In this document: positions 54,094 through 62,974 of the stretch, piece by piece
Layout: the number at the start of each line of letters is the position of its first letter
Numbering within the stretch: the first letter of the stretch is position 1
Source: Neorhizobium galegae
GTDB taxonomy: Bacteria > Pseudomonadota > Alphaproteobacteria > Rhizobiales > Rhizobiaceae
Direction: 5' to 3'
NCBI RefSeq assembly: GCF_017877135.1
Contig: NZ_JAGIPH010000010.1
Span: forward strand, 1-64,000
Length of the DNA stretch: 64,000 nucleotides
The notes under the pieces: generated by a model
What the model was told of the DNA's origin: nothing
The model's database searches: none
What the model saw: only the letters and a program-made list of their open reading frames with translations
Translations under genes and position numbers: made by a program

Positions 54094-55215
54094 TTACTTC
54101 ACCATCCAGGTTTCGCGGAAGCCCTTCACATAGTCCTCGCCGTAGCCTTTGTTGGGCTCGGCCGGGACGCCGGCGGTCTTCACGTTGGACTGGTCGAAGA
54201 TGTAGTAGGGAACGCCGATATCCTTGGGCATCGGCAGACCGGCGAGCTTGCGCATGTATCCGTCGATGGTCGAGCGGGCAATCCAGTCGAGGCTTTCGCC
54301 GATGTCCATCTCGACCTTGCCGTCGCGGATGAAATCGAGCACGAACGGCGTGCCGTTCGACGTGGCGATCTTCACCGTGTCGCTCTTGCCGGTCAGTTCC
54401 ACGGCCGGAACCACGAACTGACTCATGCTGTCATAGATCGGAATAACGTAGTTTGCGGTGGGCTTGGAGATCAGCGCCGACTGCACGGAGGGCTGGATCT
54501 TGGTGCCCCATTCGGTGATGCCGACATTGATTTCCTGCTGGATCGTGCATTTCGGGCAGTTCTTCTGCAGCGCGTCCCGAATGCCCTGCACCAGCGGGGC
54601 GGTCGGCGGCACTTCGTCGGATTTCACCACGATCGCATGGGCGTTGCCACCGGTCTTGTAGATCATCCAGTTGCCGAGCAGCCAGCCCTGTCCATAGAAG
54701 CTGACCGGCAGGTCGCCTTCCAGCAGCTTGTTGGCCGGCTGCGACGGATCGTAGAAGTGCGAGGTAAACACCTTGACGCCGGCATCCTTGGCGGCCTGCA
54801 GCTGCGGCTCGACCACGGCGGGGTTCACGCCGGAAATCAGGTCAACGATATCGAACTTGTTCTGGATGGCATATTCGATGCCCTGCACCCACTGGGACGG
54901 CTGCCCCTGGTTTTCCCATTCGCGAACCTCAAGGCCGATTTCCTTACCGACCGCAATCTCGCGGGCGATGATACCCTTCAAGAACTGATTGGAACTGGTG
55001 TTCGGGATGGAGAGCATCTTCTTGCCCTTGGCGACGGCCTGAATGTCGAAAGCCTCGCCGGCGGGCTTGTATTGCGGTGCCTTGCGATGCTGCTCAACGA
55101 TTTCGGTGGCGCGGGCGAGGCCCTCAGAAGCCTGGTCGGCATGCGCCTGCCCGCCGATAAACGCTGCCCAGGAGGCAGCAGCTAGGATGGTGCTGGACTT
55201 GAAAAATGCGCGCAT
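54094..55215 (-). CDS. Ribose-type (family 4) periplasmic sugar-binding protein
   Basis: This 373-residue binding protein has a Sec signal at residues 1-26 (STILAAASWAAFIGGQAHA). The mature domain includes KKMLSIPNTSSNQFLKGIIAREIAVGKEIGLEVREWENQG near 64-103 and FDIVDLISGVNPAVVEPQLQAAKDAGVKVFTSHF near 120-153, the two-lobe pattern of the RbsB class. It also has two close Cys residues (KNCPKC) that may form a disulfide. It heads the minus-strand operon with ATPase, permease, epimerase and SDR. The presumed ligand is a pentose, polyol or glycosylated compound. Confidence 0.88.
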   Translation of the reverse strand: MRAFFKSSTILAAASWAAFIGGQAHADQASEGLARATEIVEQHRKAPQYKPAGEAFDIQAVAKGKKMLSIPNTSSNQFLKGIIAREIAVGKEIGLEVREWENQGQPSQWVQGIEYAIQNKFDIVDLISGVNPAVVEPQLQAAKDAGVKVFTSHFYDPSQPANKLLEGDLPVSFYGQGWLLGNWMIYKTGGNAHAIVVKSDEVPPTAPLVQGIRDALQKNCPKCTIQQEINVGITEWGTKIQPSVQSALISKPTANYVIPIYDSMSQFVVPAVELTGKSDTVKIATSNGTPFVLDFIRDGKVEMDIGESLDWIARSTIDGYMRKLAGLPMPKDIGVPYYIFDQSNVKTAGVPAEPNKGYGEDYVKGFRETWMVK

Positions 55216-55258
55216 CGACGTTCCCCTTCAATGCTTATGGATGTGAGTAGCTGCGTTT

Positions 55259-55306
55259 TCGCATGCGTATTCATTTCATCTTTCTGCCGCTTCGTGAATT
55301 TGTCAA
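55259..55306 (-). promoter_or_regulatory. Promoter of the ribose-type ABC operon with LacI-type operator (site B)
   Basis: On the minus strand TTGACA (55301-55306) and AAAGAT (55278-55283) are spaced by 17 bases. Three bases downstream of the -10 lies the element read on the plus strand as TCGCATGCGTATTCAT (55259-55274), close to site A (TTGCATGCGCATTCAT, 14 of 16 identical). Site A has the same placement just after its -10. The monooxygenase gene starts divergently at 55498 and could be controlled from the same region. Confidence 0.6.
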
Positions 55307-55497
55307 TGGGCTGTTTACGATTCGTCAAGTTCCCGAATTGCGCCGCTAATCCCAACGAAAACAATAGGCTGGCAACAAAACCACCCTCGATTGCGATGTA
55401 CTGCCCTCGAAATTTATCGCATGGGGAGCTGGTACGGGTTGACAGACAGGGCCAATCGAGAAACCATGAATACGTATTCTTTTCCTGGAGGATCGTT

Positions 55498-56565
55498 ATG
55501 GGCAATTACCTGCAGCTCGGCCTTTTCATGCCCAGTACGACCGGCAGCCTCATCATTGCCAAGGGCACGCCGCCGCAGAGCGAAGCCACCTGGGAGTTAA
55601 ATCGTGATGTCAGCCTCGCCGCCGAGGCGGCCGGTATGGAATTCCTGCTGTCCCAGGTGAAGTGGCGCGGTTACGGCGGCGAATCCGGTCACTGGGATGG
55701 CGCGCTGGAATCCTTCACCCTGATGGCCGCCATTGCTGCGGTCACCAGCCGGATCAAGCTCATCGGTTCCGTCGCAGTGCGAACAATGAACCCGGCGGTG
55801 GTCGCCAAGATGGCGGCGACCGTGAGTGACGTCAGCGCCGGGCGCTTCGTCGTGAACATCGTCGCCGGCTGGAACAAGTTCGAATATGCCCAGATGGGTC
55901 TGTGGAGCGACGACGATTACTATCTGAACCGCTATGAATATGCCGACGAGTTCCTGCACATCCTGAAGCGGCTGTGGTCGGAAGAAAGCGTCACGTTCAA
56001 GGGGAAACACTTCCAGCTGGAAGACTGCAGGTCCTTTCCGAAGCCACGGCAGATGCCGGAAATCGTCTGTGCCGGGCAGTCGGAAGGGGCGCTCGCCTTC
56101 GTGGCCAAGGAGGCCGACTATTCCTTTATCGGGCGGATGAACGACAGCGCGGAACAGCTGGGTCAGGTCGCTGCCAAGATTTCGAAGCTGGCTGAGCCTC
56201 ATGGCCGCAGCGTGCACTCGCTCACGCTCCTCAACGTCATCGCCGCTCCAACGGATGCCGAGGCGCAGGCCGAGAAAGCCTTCTACCTGGAGAACCGCGA
56301 CGAGGTGGCGATCAAGGAATGGATGCGCGTGTCGGGAATGGACAAGAACCGCATCGACTATCTGCACCTCGATCCGGAACCCGCGACCTTCATGTCGGTG
56401 CCCTATATCGTTGGCTCCTATGAGAAGGTGGCAGCCCATCTGGATGCGCTGGCGGTCAATGGCATAACCGGCGTCTGCCTCGCCTTCCCAGACTTCGCGT
56501 CGGACGTGCCGGATTTCATCGCCAATGTCATGCCATTGATGAAGTCCCGCCAGCGCGCGGCATAG
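55498..56565 (+). CDS. RutA-like flavin-dependent monooxygenase (luciferase-like family)
   Basis: This 355-residue FMN-dependent, luciferase-fold monooxygenase is strikingly like the pyrimidine oxygenase RutA. Stretches such as [57 protein letters not shown] and [23 protein letters not shown] align with RutA as I recall it ([75 protein letters not shown]). RutA uses a flavin-N5-peroxide to cleave a uracil amide bond. No rutB-F genes are present, so the substrate is probably another cyclic amide or ureide. The ATG at 55498 has CTGGAGG 6 bases upstream. It is divergent from the ABC operon and shares its operator region. Confidence 0.85.
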   Translation: [355 protein letters not shown]

Positions 56566-56635
56566 GTCTTTAACCGATCGCCCATGGGGAAGCGGTGGAC
56601 CGGAAAAAGACAGCAGCACTATGGCAGATTATTTT

Positions 56636-56651
56636 TTGCATAGGCATGCAA
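56636..56651. promoter_or_regulatory. LacI-type operator upstream of the TRAP operon (site C)
   Basis: TTGCATAGGCATGCAA matches the perfect palindrome TTGCATGCGCATGCAA at 14 of 16 positions, with the right half identical. It lies 107 bases before the TRAP binding-protein start. A clear -10 box was not identified. Confidence 0.6.
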
Positions 56652-56757
56652 AGCGCCTGCGCCAGCCTGTCAAATAGCGGAAACTATCAAAAGAATATGG
56701 GGAACCTGCGTCTTCAATCAAAAGATGAAGTCGCATTCAACAAAAAGGGAAAGCAGC

Positions 56758-57768
56758 ATGAAAATTAGTCTTAAGGTAGCGAGGGCAGTGCTTGCGGCGG
56801 CGCTGGCGACGGCGCTCTCGGCATCCGCTCTGCAGGCGGCCACGTTGCGCCTTGGCTCCGGGTTCGGCGACAAGCACTCCTCGACCATTGCCCTTCGTGA
56901 CGTCTTCGGACCGGAGGTCGAGAAGCGGACCGAGGGACGTTACGCTGTCAAGATCTTCGCCAACAGCGAACTCGGGCAGGCGTCCGAAATGATCAACCAG
57001 GCCCAGAGCGGCATCAATTTCGGCGTCTACGTCTCTTCCGCCTTCTTCAACGCACAAGTGCCGCAGATCGGCGTCACCAATCTGCCGTTCCTGTTTCCCG
57101 ATCGGGAGACCGCCTTCAAGGTCATCGATGGCCCTGTCGGGCAGAAGATCACCGCCCTGTTCGATGCCAAGGGCCTCTCCGTCCTCGGCGTCATGGAGCT
57201 CGGTTTCCGCAACATCACCAACAGCAAACACGCCATCAAGGAACCGAAGGATCTCGCCGGCCTCAAGATTCGCCTGCAGAACAATCCCGTCCATATCGCG
57301 ACGTTCCAGTTGCTCGGTGCAAGCCCGACATCCATCGATGCCAGCGAGATGTATTCGGCTCTGAGCCAGGGCGTCGCCGACGGCCAGGAAAATCCCTATG
57401 CCGTCATCAACAGCTTTCAGCTCTATGATGCCAAGCAGAAATTCATGACCAACACCGGTCATTTCTTCGACGTCATCGTCTTTGCCGTCAGCAAGTCGGC
57501 GCTGGAGCGCATGTCGCCGGCCGACCAGGCAGCCGTTCGCGAAGCCGCAAGACTGGCAACCGCCGAGCAGCGTCGCCTTGCCGCCCAGATGGATGCCGAC
57601 AATCTGAAGCAGATTCTTACCCATCAGGTCGAATTCACCGAACTCACCGACGACCAGAGAGCCAAGTTCCGCGAGGCAACGGCACCGGTCTACAGCAAGG
57701 TGCGCGACACGATTGGCGCCGGCATCTTCGATGAATTCACCGCAGCCGTCAGCGCGGCCAAACCGTGA
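56758..57768 (+). CDS. TRAP transporter substrate-binding protein (DctP-like)
   Basis: This 336-residue periplasmic binding protein of the tripartite ATP-independent class has a Sec signal at residues 1-27 (VARAVLAAALATALSASALQA). The mature part shows the DctP pattern: VEKRTEGRYAVKIFANSELGQASEMINQAQSGINFG near 57-92, LPFLFPDRETAFKVIDGPVGQKI near 108-130, and LKIRLQNNPVHIATFQLLGASPTSIDASEMYSALSQGVADGQENPY near 172-217. The Arg in KIRLQNNP usually contacts the substrate carboxylate. The start at 56758 has AAAAAGGGA upstream. TRAP systems mostly import organic acids, which fits the downstream carboxylate enzymes. Confidence 0.92.
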   Translation: MKISLKVARAVLAAALATALSASALQAATLRLGSGFGDKHSSTIALRDVFGPEVEKRTEGRYAVKIFANSELGQASEMINQAQSGINFGVYVSSAFFNAQVPQIGVTNLPFLFPDRETAFKVIDGPVGQKITALFDAKGLSVLGVMELGFRNITNSKHAIKEPKDLAGLKIRLQNNPVHIATFQLLGASPTSIDASEMYSALSQGVADGQENPYAVINSFQLYDAKQKFMTNTGHFFDVIVFAVSKSALERMSPADQAAVREAARLATAEQRRLAAQMDADNLKQILTHQVEFTELTDDQRAKFREATAPVYSKVRDTIGAGIFDEFTAAVSAAKP

Positions 57769-58253
57769 TGGGCCGCGTCCTGTCCCTCCTGGACCGAGCG
57801 GTGGAGGCGGCGATCGTCTGCCTCATGGCCGTGGTCGTTTTGACCGTGGCGAGTGACGTGGTCTCTCGCTACCTGCTCGGCGGATCGTTGATTTTCGCAA
57901 ACGAACTCAGCAGGATGTGCTTCATCTGGGTGTGCTTCCTGGGCATGCCGATCGGCATTTCCAAAGGTTTGCACGTAGCGATCACCACCCTCGAGGCGCG
58001 GCTTACGCCGACCTGGCAGAGCGCAATGTTCCGCCTCGGCCTGGTGTTCATGCTGGTTCTCATGGTCGTCGTCATCTGGGGGGCGATCGTCAGCATCGGC
58101 GCACGCTCGGCAGAACAGTTGAATACCATTCCGGTCACCGCGGCCTGGTTCTACGTTCCGGTCGCGATCGGAGCCGGTCTCTCCATTCTCCACATCATCG
58201 CGCAGTTCATCGAAGGTCGCCGCATCGTCCGCGAGGCCATCGAGACAGTCTGA
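57768..58253 (+). CDS. TRAP transporter small permease (DctQ-like)
   Basis: This 161-residue protein has four hydrophobic segments, about residues 10-31, 47-66, 86-106 and 128-146. It shows the family features AIVCLMAVVVLTVASDVVSRYLLGGSLIFANELSRMCFIWVCFLGMPIGISKG near 12-64. The ATG shares its A with the TGA of the binding-protein gene; a GTG one codon earlier is an alternative. It forms the membrane complex with the DctM-like protein. Confidence 0.9.
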   Translation: MGRVLSLLDRAVEAAIVCLMAVVVLTVASDVVSRYLLGGSLIFANELSRMCFIWVCFLGMPIGISKGLHVAITTLEARLTPTWQSAMFRLGLVFMLVLMVVVIWGAIVSIGARSAEQLNTIPVTAAWFYVPVAIGAGLSILHIIAQFIEGRRIVREAIETV

Positions 58254-58341
58254 CGCCAACGGTCGGCAAACATAAGCGCGCCTGCCTCGCCCAAGCGTCA
58301 ACCGGGCGGGGCCGGGCTGTCGGTTGCCCTGGAGCCTCATC

Positions 58342-59622
58342 ATGAGCATTCTCATCTGCCTGCTGTTTTTCGCCTTCTGCATTCTGAGCATTCCGCTTGC
58401 CTTCTCGTTCGGCCTGGCGGGTCTTGTCGGCGTCACCATGTCCGATCTGCCGATCGAGGTCATCGCCACGCGCATGATGTATTCGATCAATTCCTTTCCC
58501 CTGCTGGCCATCCCGTTTTTCATGTTCGCCGGCGAACTGATGGTACGCGGCGGCATCGTGACGCTCGGGATCGAATTTGCCGACACGATCATCGGCCGCG
58601 TGCGAGGCGGGCTTGGCCAGGTCACCATCCTCTCTGCGCTCGGCCTTGCGTCAGTATCCGGGACCGCGGTGGCCGATGCGGCAGCCTTGGGCTCGGCGCT
58701 CCTCAAACCGCTCGGCCAGAGCTACGGCACGCGCTTCGGCGCCGCCCTGATTGCCGGCGCCAGCAATCTCGGTCCGATCCTGCCGCCGAGCACCGCGATG
58801 ATCGTCTATGCCTCGATTGCAGGTCCCGGCATCTCGGTGCCGGCGCTGTTTCTCGGCGGGGTGCTGCCGGCCGTCCTGATCGCCGGGGGCATGTCGCTCT
58901 ATGTCTACTTTGCTGCGCGCATGCGCGGCTTTCCGCTTCGCGGCGAGGCCTTCTCGATGAGCCGCGTGGTCAGGCAGGGCATCAAGACGCTGCCGGTGTT
59001 CTTCCTGCCCATCATCGTGATCGGCGGCATCGTCGGAGGCGTTTTTACCGCGACCGAAGGTGGCGCCATCGCCGTCATCCTGGCCATGCTGCTGGGCTTC
59101 TTCTATACGCGCGAGCTGAAGGTTTCGGACCTCTGGCCATGCCTGCTGGGTGCCGGCCTCACGACCGCCTCGGTGACGGTCATCATCGCCTTTGCCTCCA
59201 CCATGACCTTTATCTTTTCGATCGACGGGCTGCCTGACCAACTGGCCGCCGGCTTGAAAGCGATAACGTCCAGCCCGCAGATGTTCCTGATCCTCGTCTT
59301 TCTGCTGCTGGTCATCGTCGGCATGTTCATGGAATCGACGGCCGCCTATGTCATGCTGGTTCCGATCTTCGTACCCATTGCCGAAGCCTACGGTATCGAC
59401 GGTGTGCATTTCGCACTCGTCTTCATTCTCACCCTGATTGTCGGGATGCTGACGCCGCCGGTTGGCGTGCTGCTCTTCGTGATGTGCGGACTTTCCGGAC
59501 TGAAGCTCGGCGAGATTGCTGAGGAGGTCTGGCCCTATATCCTCATCCAGTTCGGCGTCGTCGCCGCCGTACTGTTCTTCCCGGATGTCTTCCTGGCGCT
59601 GCCGCGCCTTGCCGGCTACTGA
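58342..59622 (+). CDS. TRAP transporter large permease (DctM-like)
   Basis: This 426-residue sodium-coupled channel subunit has about 11-12 membrane segments. The start at MSILICLLFFAFCILSIPLAFSFGLAG is chosen over an in-frame ATG at 58324 because GGAG lies about 9 bases before it. Signature stretches are FPLLAIPFFMFAGELMVRGGI near 53-73, GLASVSGTAVADAAALGSALL near 103-123, GASNLGPILPPSTAMIVYASIAG near 139-161 and LTPPVGVLLFVMCGLS near 371. Nine bases separate it from the PrpD-like gene, so transporter and enzyme are one transcript. Confidence 0.93.
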   Translation: MSILICLLFFAFCILSIPLAFSFGLAGLVGVTMSDLPIEVIATRMMYSINSFPLLAIPFFMFAGELMVRGGIVTLGIEFADTIIGRVRGGLGQVTILSALGLASVSGTAVADAAALGSALLKPLGQSYGTRFGAALIAGASNLGPILPPSTAMIVYASIAGPGISVPALFLGGVLPAVLIAGGMSLYVYFAARMRGFPLRGEAFSMSRVVRQGIKTLPVFFLPIIVIGGIVGGVFTATEGGAIAVILAMLLGFFYTRELKVSDLWPCLLGAGLTTASVTVIIAFASTMTFIFSIDGLPDQLAAGLKAITSSPQMFLILVFLLLVIVGMFMESTAAYVMLVPIFVPIAEAYGIDGVHFALVFILTLIVGMLTPPVGVLLFVMCGLSGLKLGEIAEEVWPYILIQFGVVAAVLFFPDVFLALPRLAGY

Positions 59623-59631
59623 GGTCACAGC

Positions 59632-61044
59632 ATGAGCACCGCCCTCAACGCCGCCACGGACCCGATGCCGCATCTCGTGCGGCATGTGGCAAACCTTGCC
59701 TTCGATGATCTGCCGCCGTCCGCGATCGCCTGTGCCAAGACCTTCATTCTCGATACCCTCGGCGTCGGCATCGCCGGCGCCAACGGCACAGGTGTCGCCA
59801 ACCTGCGCAAGCTCGCGCAGACCTGGGGCCGAGAGCCCGAAGCCACGGTCTGGGGGTCGGGAGAACGGCTGCCGGCAGCGTCTGCGGCCCTCGTCAATGG
59901 CTACCAGATCCACTCGCTGGAATATGATTGCGTTCATGAGCGGGCGGTCCTCCACCCGATGGCGGCCATCCTCTCCGCCGCCATCGCCTTTTCGGAGAGG
60001 CGCGTGGCCCATGACGGTGCGCCCGTTGATGGTCGATCGTTCATCGCAGCAATCGTCGCTGCGGTGGATCTGGCGACATTTCTCGGCTTTGCCGCCCGCG
60101 GATCGCTGCGCTTCTTCCGGCCTTCGACGGCCGGTGGATTCGGCGCTGCGGCGGCAATTGCCAAACTGTCCGGCTTTGATGAGCATCAGGTCGCAAATGC
60201 GCTCGGGATCCAGTATTCGCAGGCCTCCGGCACCATGCAGGCGCATGTCGAGGGCTCGCCCTGCCTTGCCCTGCAGGTCGGCTTCGCCGGCCGGGCCGGG
60301 CTGGTCAGCGCCGACCTGGCAGGCGCCGGCTTCGAGGGCCCGAAGGACATCCTGACGGGCCGGCACGGCTATTTCAGGCTGTTCGAAAACGACCGCTTTG
60401 CCATCGACGGCGAAATCGAGCGCATCGGCCGCGACTATCAGGTCGAGGAACTGGCCCACAAGCCCTTCCCCAGCGGCAGGCTCACCCACGGCACCATCGA
60501 CGCCCTGATGCAGTTCCAGAGCCGCCATGGCTTCAAGGCGGAAGATATGGCGAGCCTCGAATGTTTCGTGCCGCCGGTGGTTGCTCGGCAGGTCGGACGA
60601 CCGGACATTGCAACGCCGGATCCCAACTACGCAAAACTCTGCATTCCCTTCGTGGCGGCGACCTTCCTGCGGCATGGTCGCGTGGATGTTGGCGAGTTTC
60701 TCGGCGCCGAGATGTTGAACGATCCCATAACGCACGCGCTGGCAGGCAGGGTGATGGTGACAGAGGACGATAATCCGGACCTCAATGCCATGAATCCACA
60801 ACGCTTTGTGCTGACCCTCAAGAACGGCGATCGGCACGAGCTGATCCTCAACCACGTTCTCGGCCATCCCAAAGCGCCTCTCACGGCCGCGCAGAATGTC
60901 GATAAGTTCATGCGCAACTGGGCAACCAATCCGGCTCTGGCCACTGCGGACGGAGAACGGCTGGCTGAGACCATCGCCCAGCTTGAAACGGTCAAGGATA
61001 TCACGGACATCACGCGTCTGATGGTTCCGGCCGACCTGCGCTGA
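59632..61044 (+). CDS. MmgE/PrpD family dehydratase
   Basis: This 470-residue protein of the 2-methylcitrate dehydratase family has relatives that remove water from 2-methylcitrate, cis-aconitate-like or itaconate-like substrates. Features: FILDTLGVGIAGANGTGV near residues 38-55, SAALVNGYQIHSLEYDCVHERAVLHPMAAILSAAIA near 85-120 (normally ALVNGxxxHxLDFDD), STAGGFGAAAAIAKLSG near 163, and HKPFPSGRLTHGTIDAL near 280-296. The conserved DFDD-type motif here reads LEYDCVH, as in some paralogues of unknown specificity. It is the last gene of the TRAP operon and is followed by a strong hairpin. Confidence 0.88.
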   Translation: MSTALNAATDPMPHLVRHVANLAFDDLPPSAIACAKTFILDTLGVGIAGANGTGVANLRKLAQTWGREPEATVWGSGERLPAASAALVNGYQIHSLEYDCVHERAVLHPMAAILSAAIAFSERRVAHDGAPVDGRSFIAAIVAAVDLATFLGFAARGSLRFFRPSTAGGFGAAAAIAKLSGFDEHQVANALGIQYSQASGTMQAHVEGSPCLALQVGFAGRAGLVSADLAGAGFEGPKDILTGRHGYFRLFENDRFAIDGEIERIGRDYQVEELAHKPFPSGRLTHGTIDALMQFQSRHGFKAEDMASLECFVPPVVARQVGRPDIATPDPNYAKLCIPFVAATFLRHGRVDVGEFLGAEMLNDPITHALAGRVMVTEDDNPDLNAMNPQRFVLTLKNGDRHELILNHVLGHPKAPLTAAQNVDKFMRNWATNPALATADGERLAETIAQLETVKDITDITRLMVPADLR

Positions 61045-61080
61045 CAGCGCCCTCGCCGCACGCTTCTGCGCTCCTCCAAT

Positions 61081-61112
61081 CCTTGCGTGGGCCTGAAAAG
61101 GCCCACGCAAGG
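61081..61112 (+). terminator. Terminator after the TRAP/PrpD operon
   Basis: CCTTGCGTGGGCC and GGCCCACGCAAGG form a perfect 13-bp stem with loop TGAAAA, 36 bases after the stop codon. It separates this operon from the aconitase-like genes, which then need their own promoter (site D). Confidence 0.8.
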
Positions 61113-61432
61113 ATCCTCCGATCACGGCCATTCCTACGCTTGCCCGATTGCAACCAAACGGTAATGCATAGGAATTCATTCTAACATCAAATAATTGTTG
61201 ATATGACGATGCTCAAAATAGCGCGTCCGACGAAACCACTGGACAAAAGTGATCTAACCGGACAAGGCCATGGCGGCATCGCGGGGGCATCTTGCTGAAA
61301 ACTTGAAGAATTCGCGGTGAGTTATGCTCGCCTTCTTTTTTTGTCATTTCTTAATCGGGCCGCGAATTGATCGGGTCAGACAAAGCACGGTCAAGACGGG
61401 CAAAACACCCGTAGATCTCCGTCACAAAATTC
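61113..61432. other. Intergenic region without a gene
   Basis: No coding frame is supported. The region is AT-richer than its neighbours and contains an imperfect inverted repeat, ATCAAATAATTGTTGAT (about 61187-61203), and TGCATAGGAATTCATT (about 61167-61182), a distant look-alike of the LacI-type operator. Confidence 0.45.
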
Positions 61433-61460
61433 TTGCATGCGCATGCAAATTGGCTATAGT
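61433..61460 (+). promoter_or_regulatory. Promoter of the aconitase-like operon with perfect LacI-type operator (site D)
   Basis: TTGCATGCGCATGCAA (61433-61448) is a perfect 16-bp palindrome with a CG step at its centre, as in LacI-family operators. Its first six bases could serve as a -35 (TTGCAT), with TATAGT (61455-61460) as the -10 at 16-base spacing. A bound repressor would block RNA polymerase. Confidence 0.7.
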
Positions 61461-61553
61461 CACGACAAAAGAGCTTACGCACTGTGTGGCGTGCGCCTTG
61501 ACGGCTTCGTGAGAGAGGACGCGCGGCGTCCTGGGGAATGTATTGTGACCGGA

Positions 61554-62966
61554 ATGAATTCGACGCCCAAAACCCTTTACGAGAAAGTCTGGGCAGACCA
61601 CGTCGTGAAATCCTACGAGGACGGAACCGATCTCCTCTATGTCGATCGGCATCTGGTCCAGGAAGTCTCCAGTCCCCAGGCCTTTGCCGGTCTCGAAGCC
61701 GCCGGGCGCAAGATCCGCCGGCCGGATGCGCATATCTCCGTCGCCGATCATGCCGTTCCGACCCGGGATCGCGCAGCGGCCCTGCGGGATGGGCTAGCGG
61801 CGCGGCAGGTGGAGCGACTGGTCCAGAATACCGAGAAATTCGGCATTCCCTATATTCCGATGCGGGACCGGCGCCACGGCATCGTGCATGTCATCGGTCC
61901 GGAGCTGGGCTTCACCCTGCCGGGGGCGGTGCTGGTCTGCGGCGACAGCCACACCTGCACCCATGGCGCTTTCGGCGCGATCGCCTTCGGCATCGGTGCG
62001 AGCGAATGCGAATGCGTGCTTGCCACGCAGACGCTTCGCCAGCGAAAGCAGAAGACGATGCGCGTTCTCCTGGAGGGACGCCGCCCGGACGGCGTGGAGG
62101 TCAAGGATTTCATCCTGGCCGTGATCAGCAGCATCGGTGTCGGCGGTGGCGTGGGCTATGCGATCGAATATGCGGGTTCGGCCGTGCGCGATCTGTCCAT
62201 GGAACAGCGCATGACCCTCTGCAACATGAGCATCGAGGCGGGCAGCCGCATCGGCATGGTCGGGCCTGATGACAAGACCTTCGACTATCTTCGCGGACGG
62301 CCGCTCGCTCCTGCCGGTCAGGAGTGGGATGCAGCTGTCGAGGCGTGGCGCGGCCTTGCGAGCGAACCCGATGCGGTGTTCGACCGCGAAGTCGTCATCG
62401 ACGTGAGCACGCTCGCTCCTTTCGTTTCGTGGGGAACCACGCCTGAGGAATGCTCGCCGATCACCGGCCGGGTGCCGGATCCGGCCGAGGAGCCGGATGA
62501 CGGGCGGCGACGCCGGCTGCAGCGGAGCCTCGATTACATGGCATTGACGCCGGGCATGCCGCTCACCGACATCCGGATCGATCGCGTGTTCATCGGCTCC
62601 TGCACCAACGGACGCATCGAGGATCTGCGCCGGGCAGCGGCTGTGGTCGACGGCCATCGTGTCGCCGATCATGTCGCGGCCATCGTCGTCCCGGGTTCGG
62701 CCGCCGTGCGCGCGCAGGCCGAACAGGAGGGTCTGGACCGCATATTCTTGGAAGCGGGTTTCGAATGGCGTTCGTCCGGCTGCTCCATGTGCGTGGCCAT
62801 GAATGACGATCGCCTGTCGGAGGGCGAGCGTTGCGCGTCCACATCCAATCGCAATTTCGAGGGTCGGCAGGGCAAGGGTGGGCGCACCCACCTGATGAGC
62901 CCGCCGATGGCCGCGGCCGCCGCGATCAGCGGCAGGCTCGCCGACGTCCGCAAACTTGGTATTTGA
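61554..62966 (+). CDS. Aconitase-family large subunit (LeuC-like)
   Basis: This 470-residue iron-sulfur hydro-lyase subunit is of the 3-isopropylmalate dehydratase / homoaconitase class. The N-terminus is TPKTLYEKVWADHVVKS. The 4Fe-4S ligands are Cys in IGSCTNGRIEDL and the Cys pair in SSGCSMCVAMNDD. Other aconitase motifs: VVCGDSHTCTHGAFGAIAFGIG-type sequence near residues 124-145 and MSIEAGSRIGMVGPDDKTFDY near 225-245. The start is MNSTPKTLYEK; a GTG three codons upstream (61545) has a better ribosome-binding site and is possible. The small subunit follows after eight bases. It is probably not for leucine synthesis, given the catabolic context. Confidence 0.9.
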   Translation: MNSTPKTLYEKVWADHVVKSYEDGTDLLYVDRHLVQEVSSPQAFAGLEAAGRKIRRPDAHISVADHAVPTRDRAAALRDGLAARQVERLVQNTEKFGIPYIPMRDRRHGIVHVIGPELGFTLPGAVLVCGDSHTCTHGAFGAIAFGIGASECECVLATQTLRQRKQKTMRVLLEGRRPDGVEVKDFILAVISSIGVGGGVGYAIEYAGSAVRDLSMEQRMTLCNMSIEAGSRIGMVGPDDKTFDYLRGRPLAPAGQEWDAAVEAWRGLASEPDAVFDREVVIDVSTLAPFVSWGTTPEECSPITGRVPDPAEEPDDGRRRRLQRSLDYMALTPGMPLTDIRIDRVFIGSCTNGRIEDLRRAAAVVDGHRVADHVAAIVVPGSAAVRAQAEQEGLDRIFLEAGFEWRSSGCSMCVAMNDDRLSEGERCASTSNRNFEGRQGKGGRTHLMSPPMAAAAAISGRLADVRKLGI

Positions 62967-62974
62967 GGCCTAGC

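Noticed and set aside
58651..61179. 842-codon open frame on the minus strand opposite the TRAP large permease and PrpD-like genes
   Set aside because: It is a shadow of two well-recognised plus-strand genes in GC-rich DNA, with compositionally odd, Arg/His/Gln-rich sequence and no domain.
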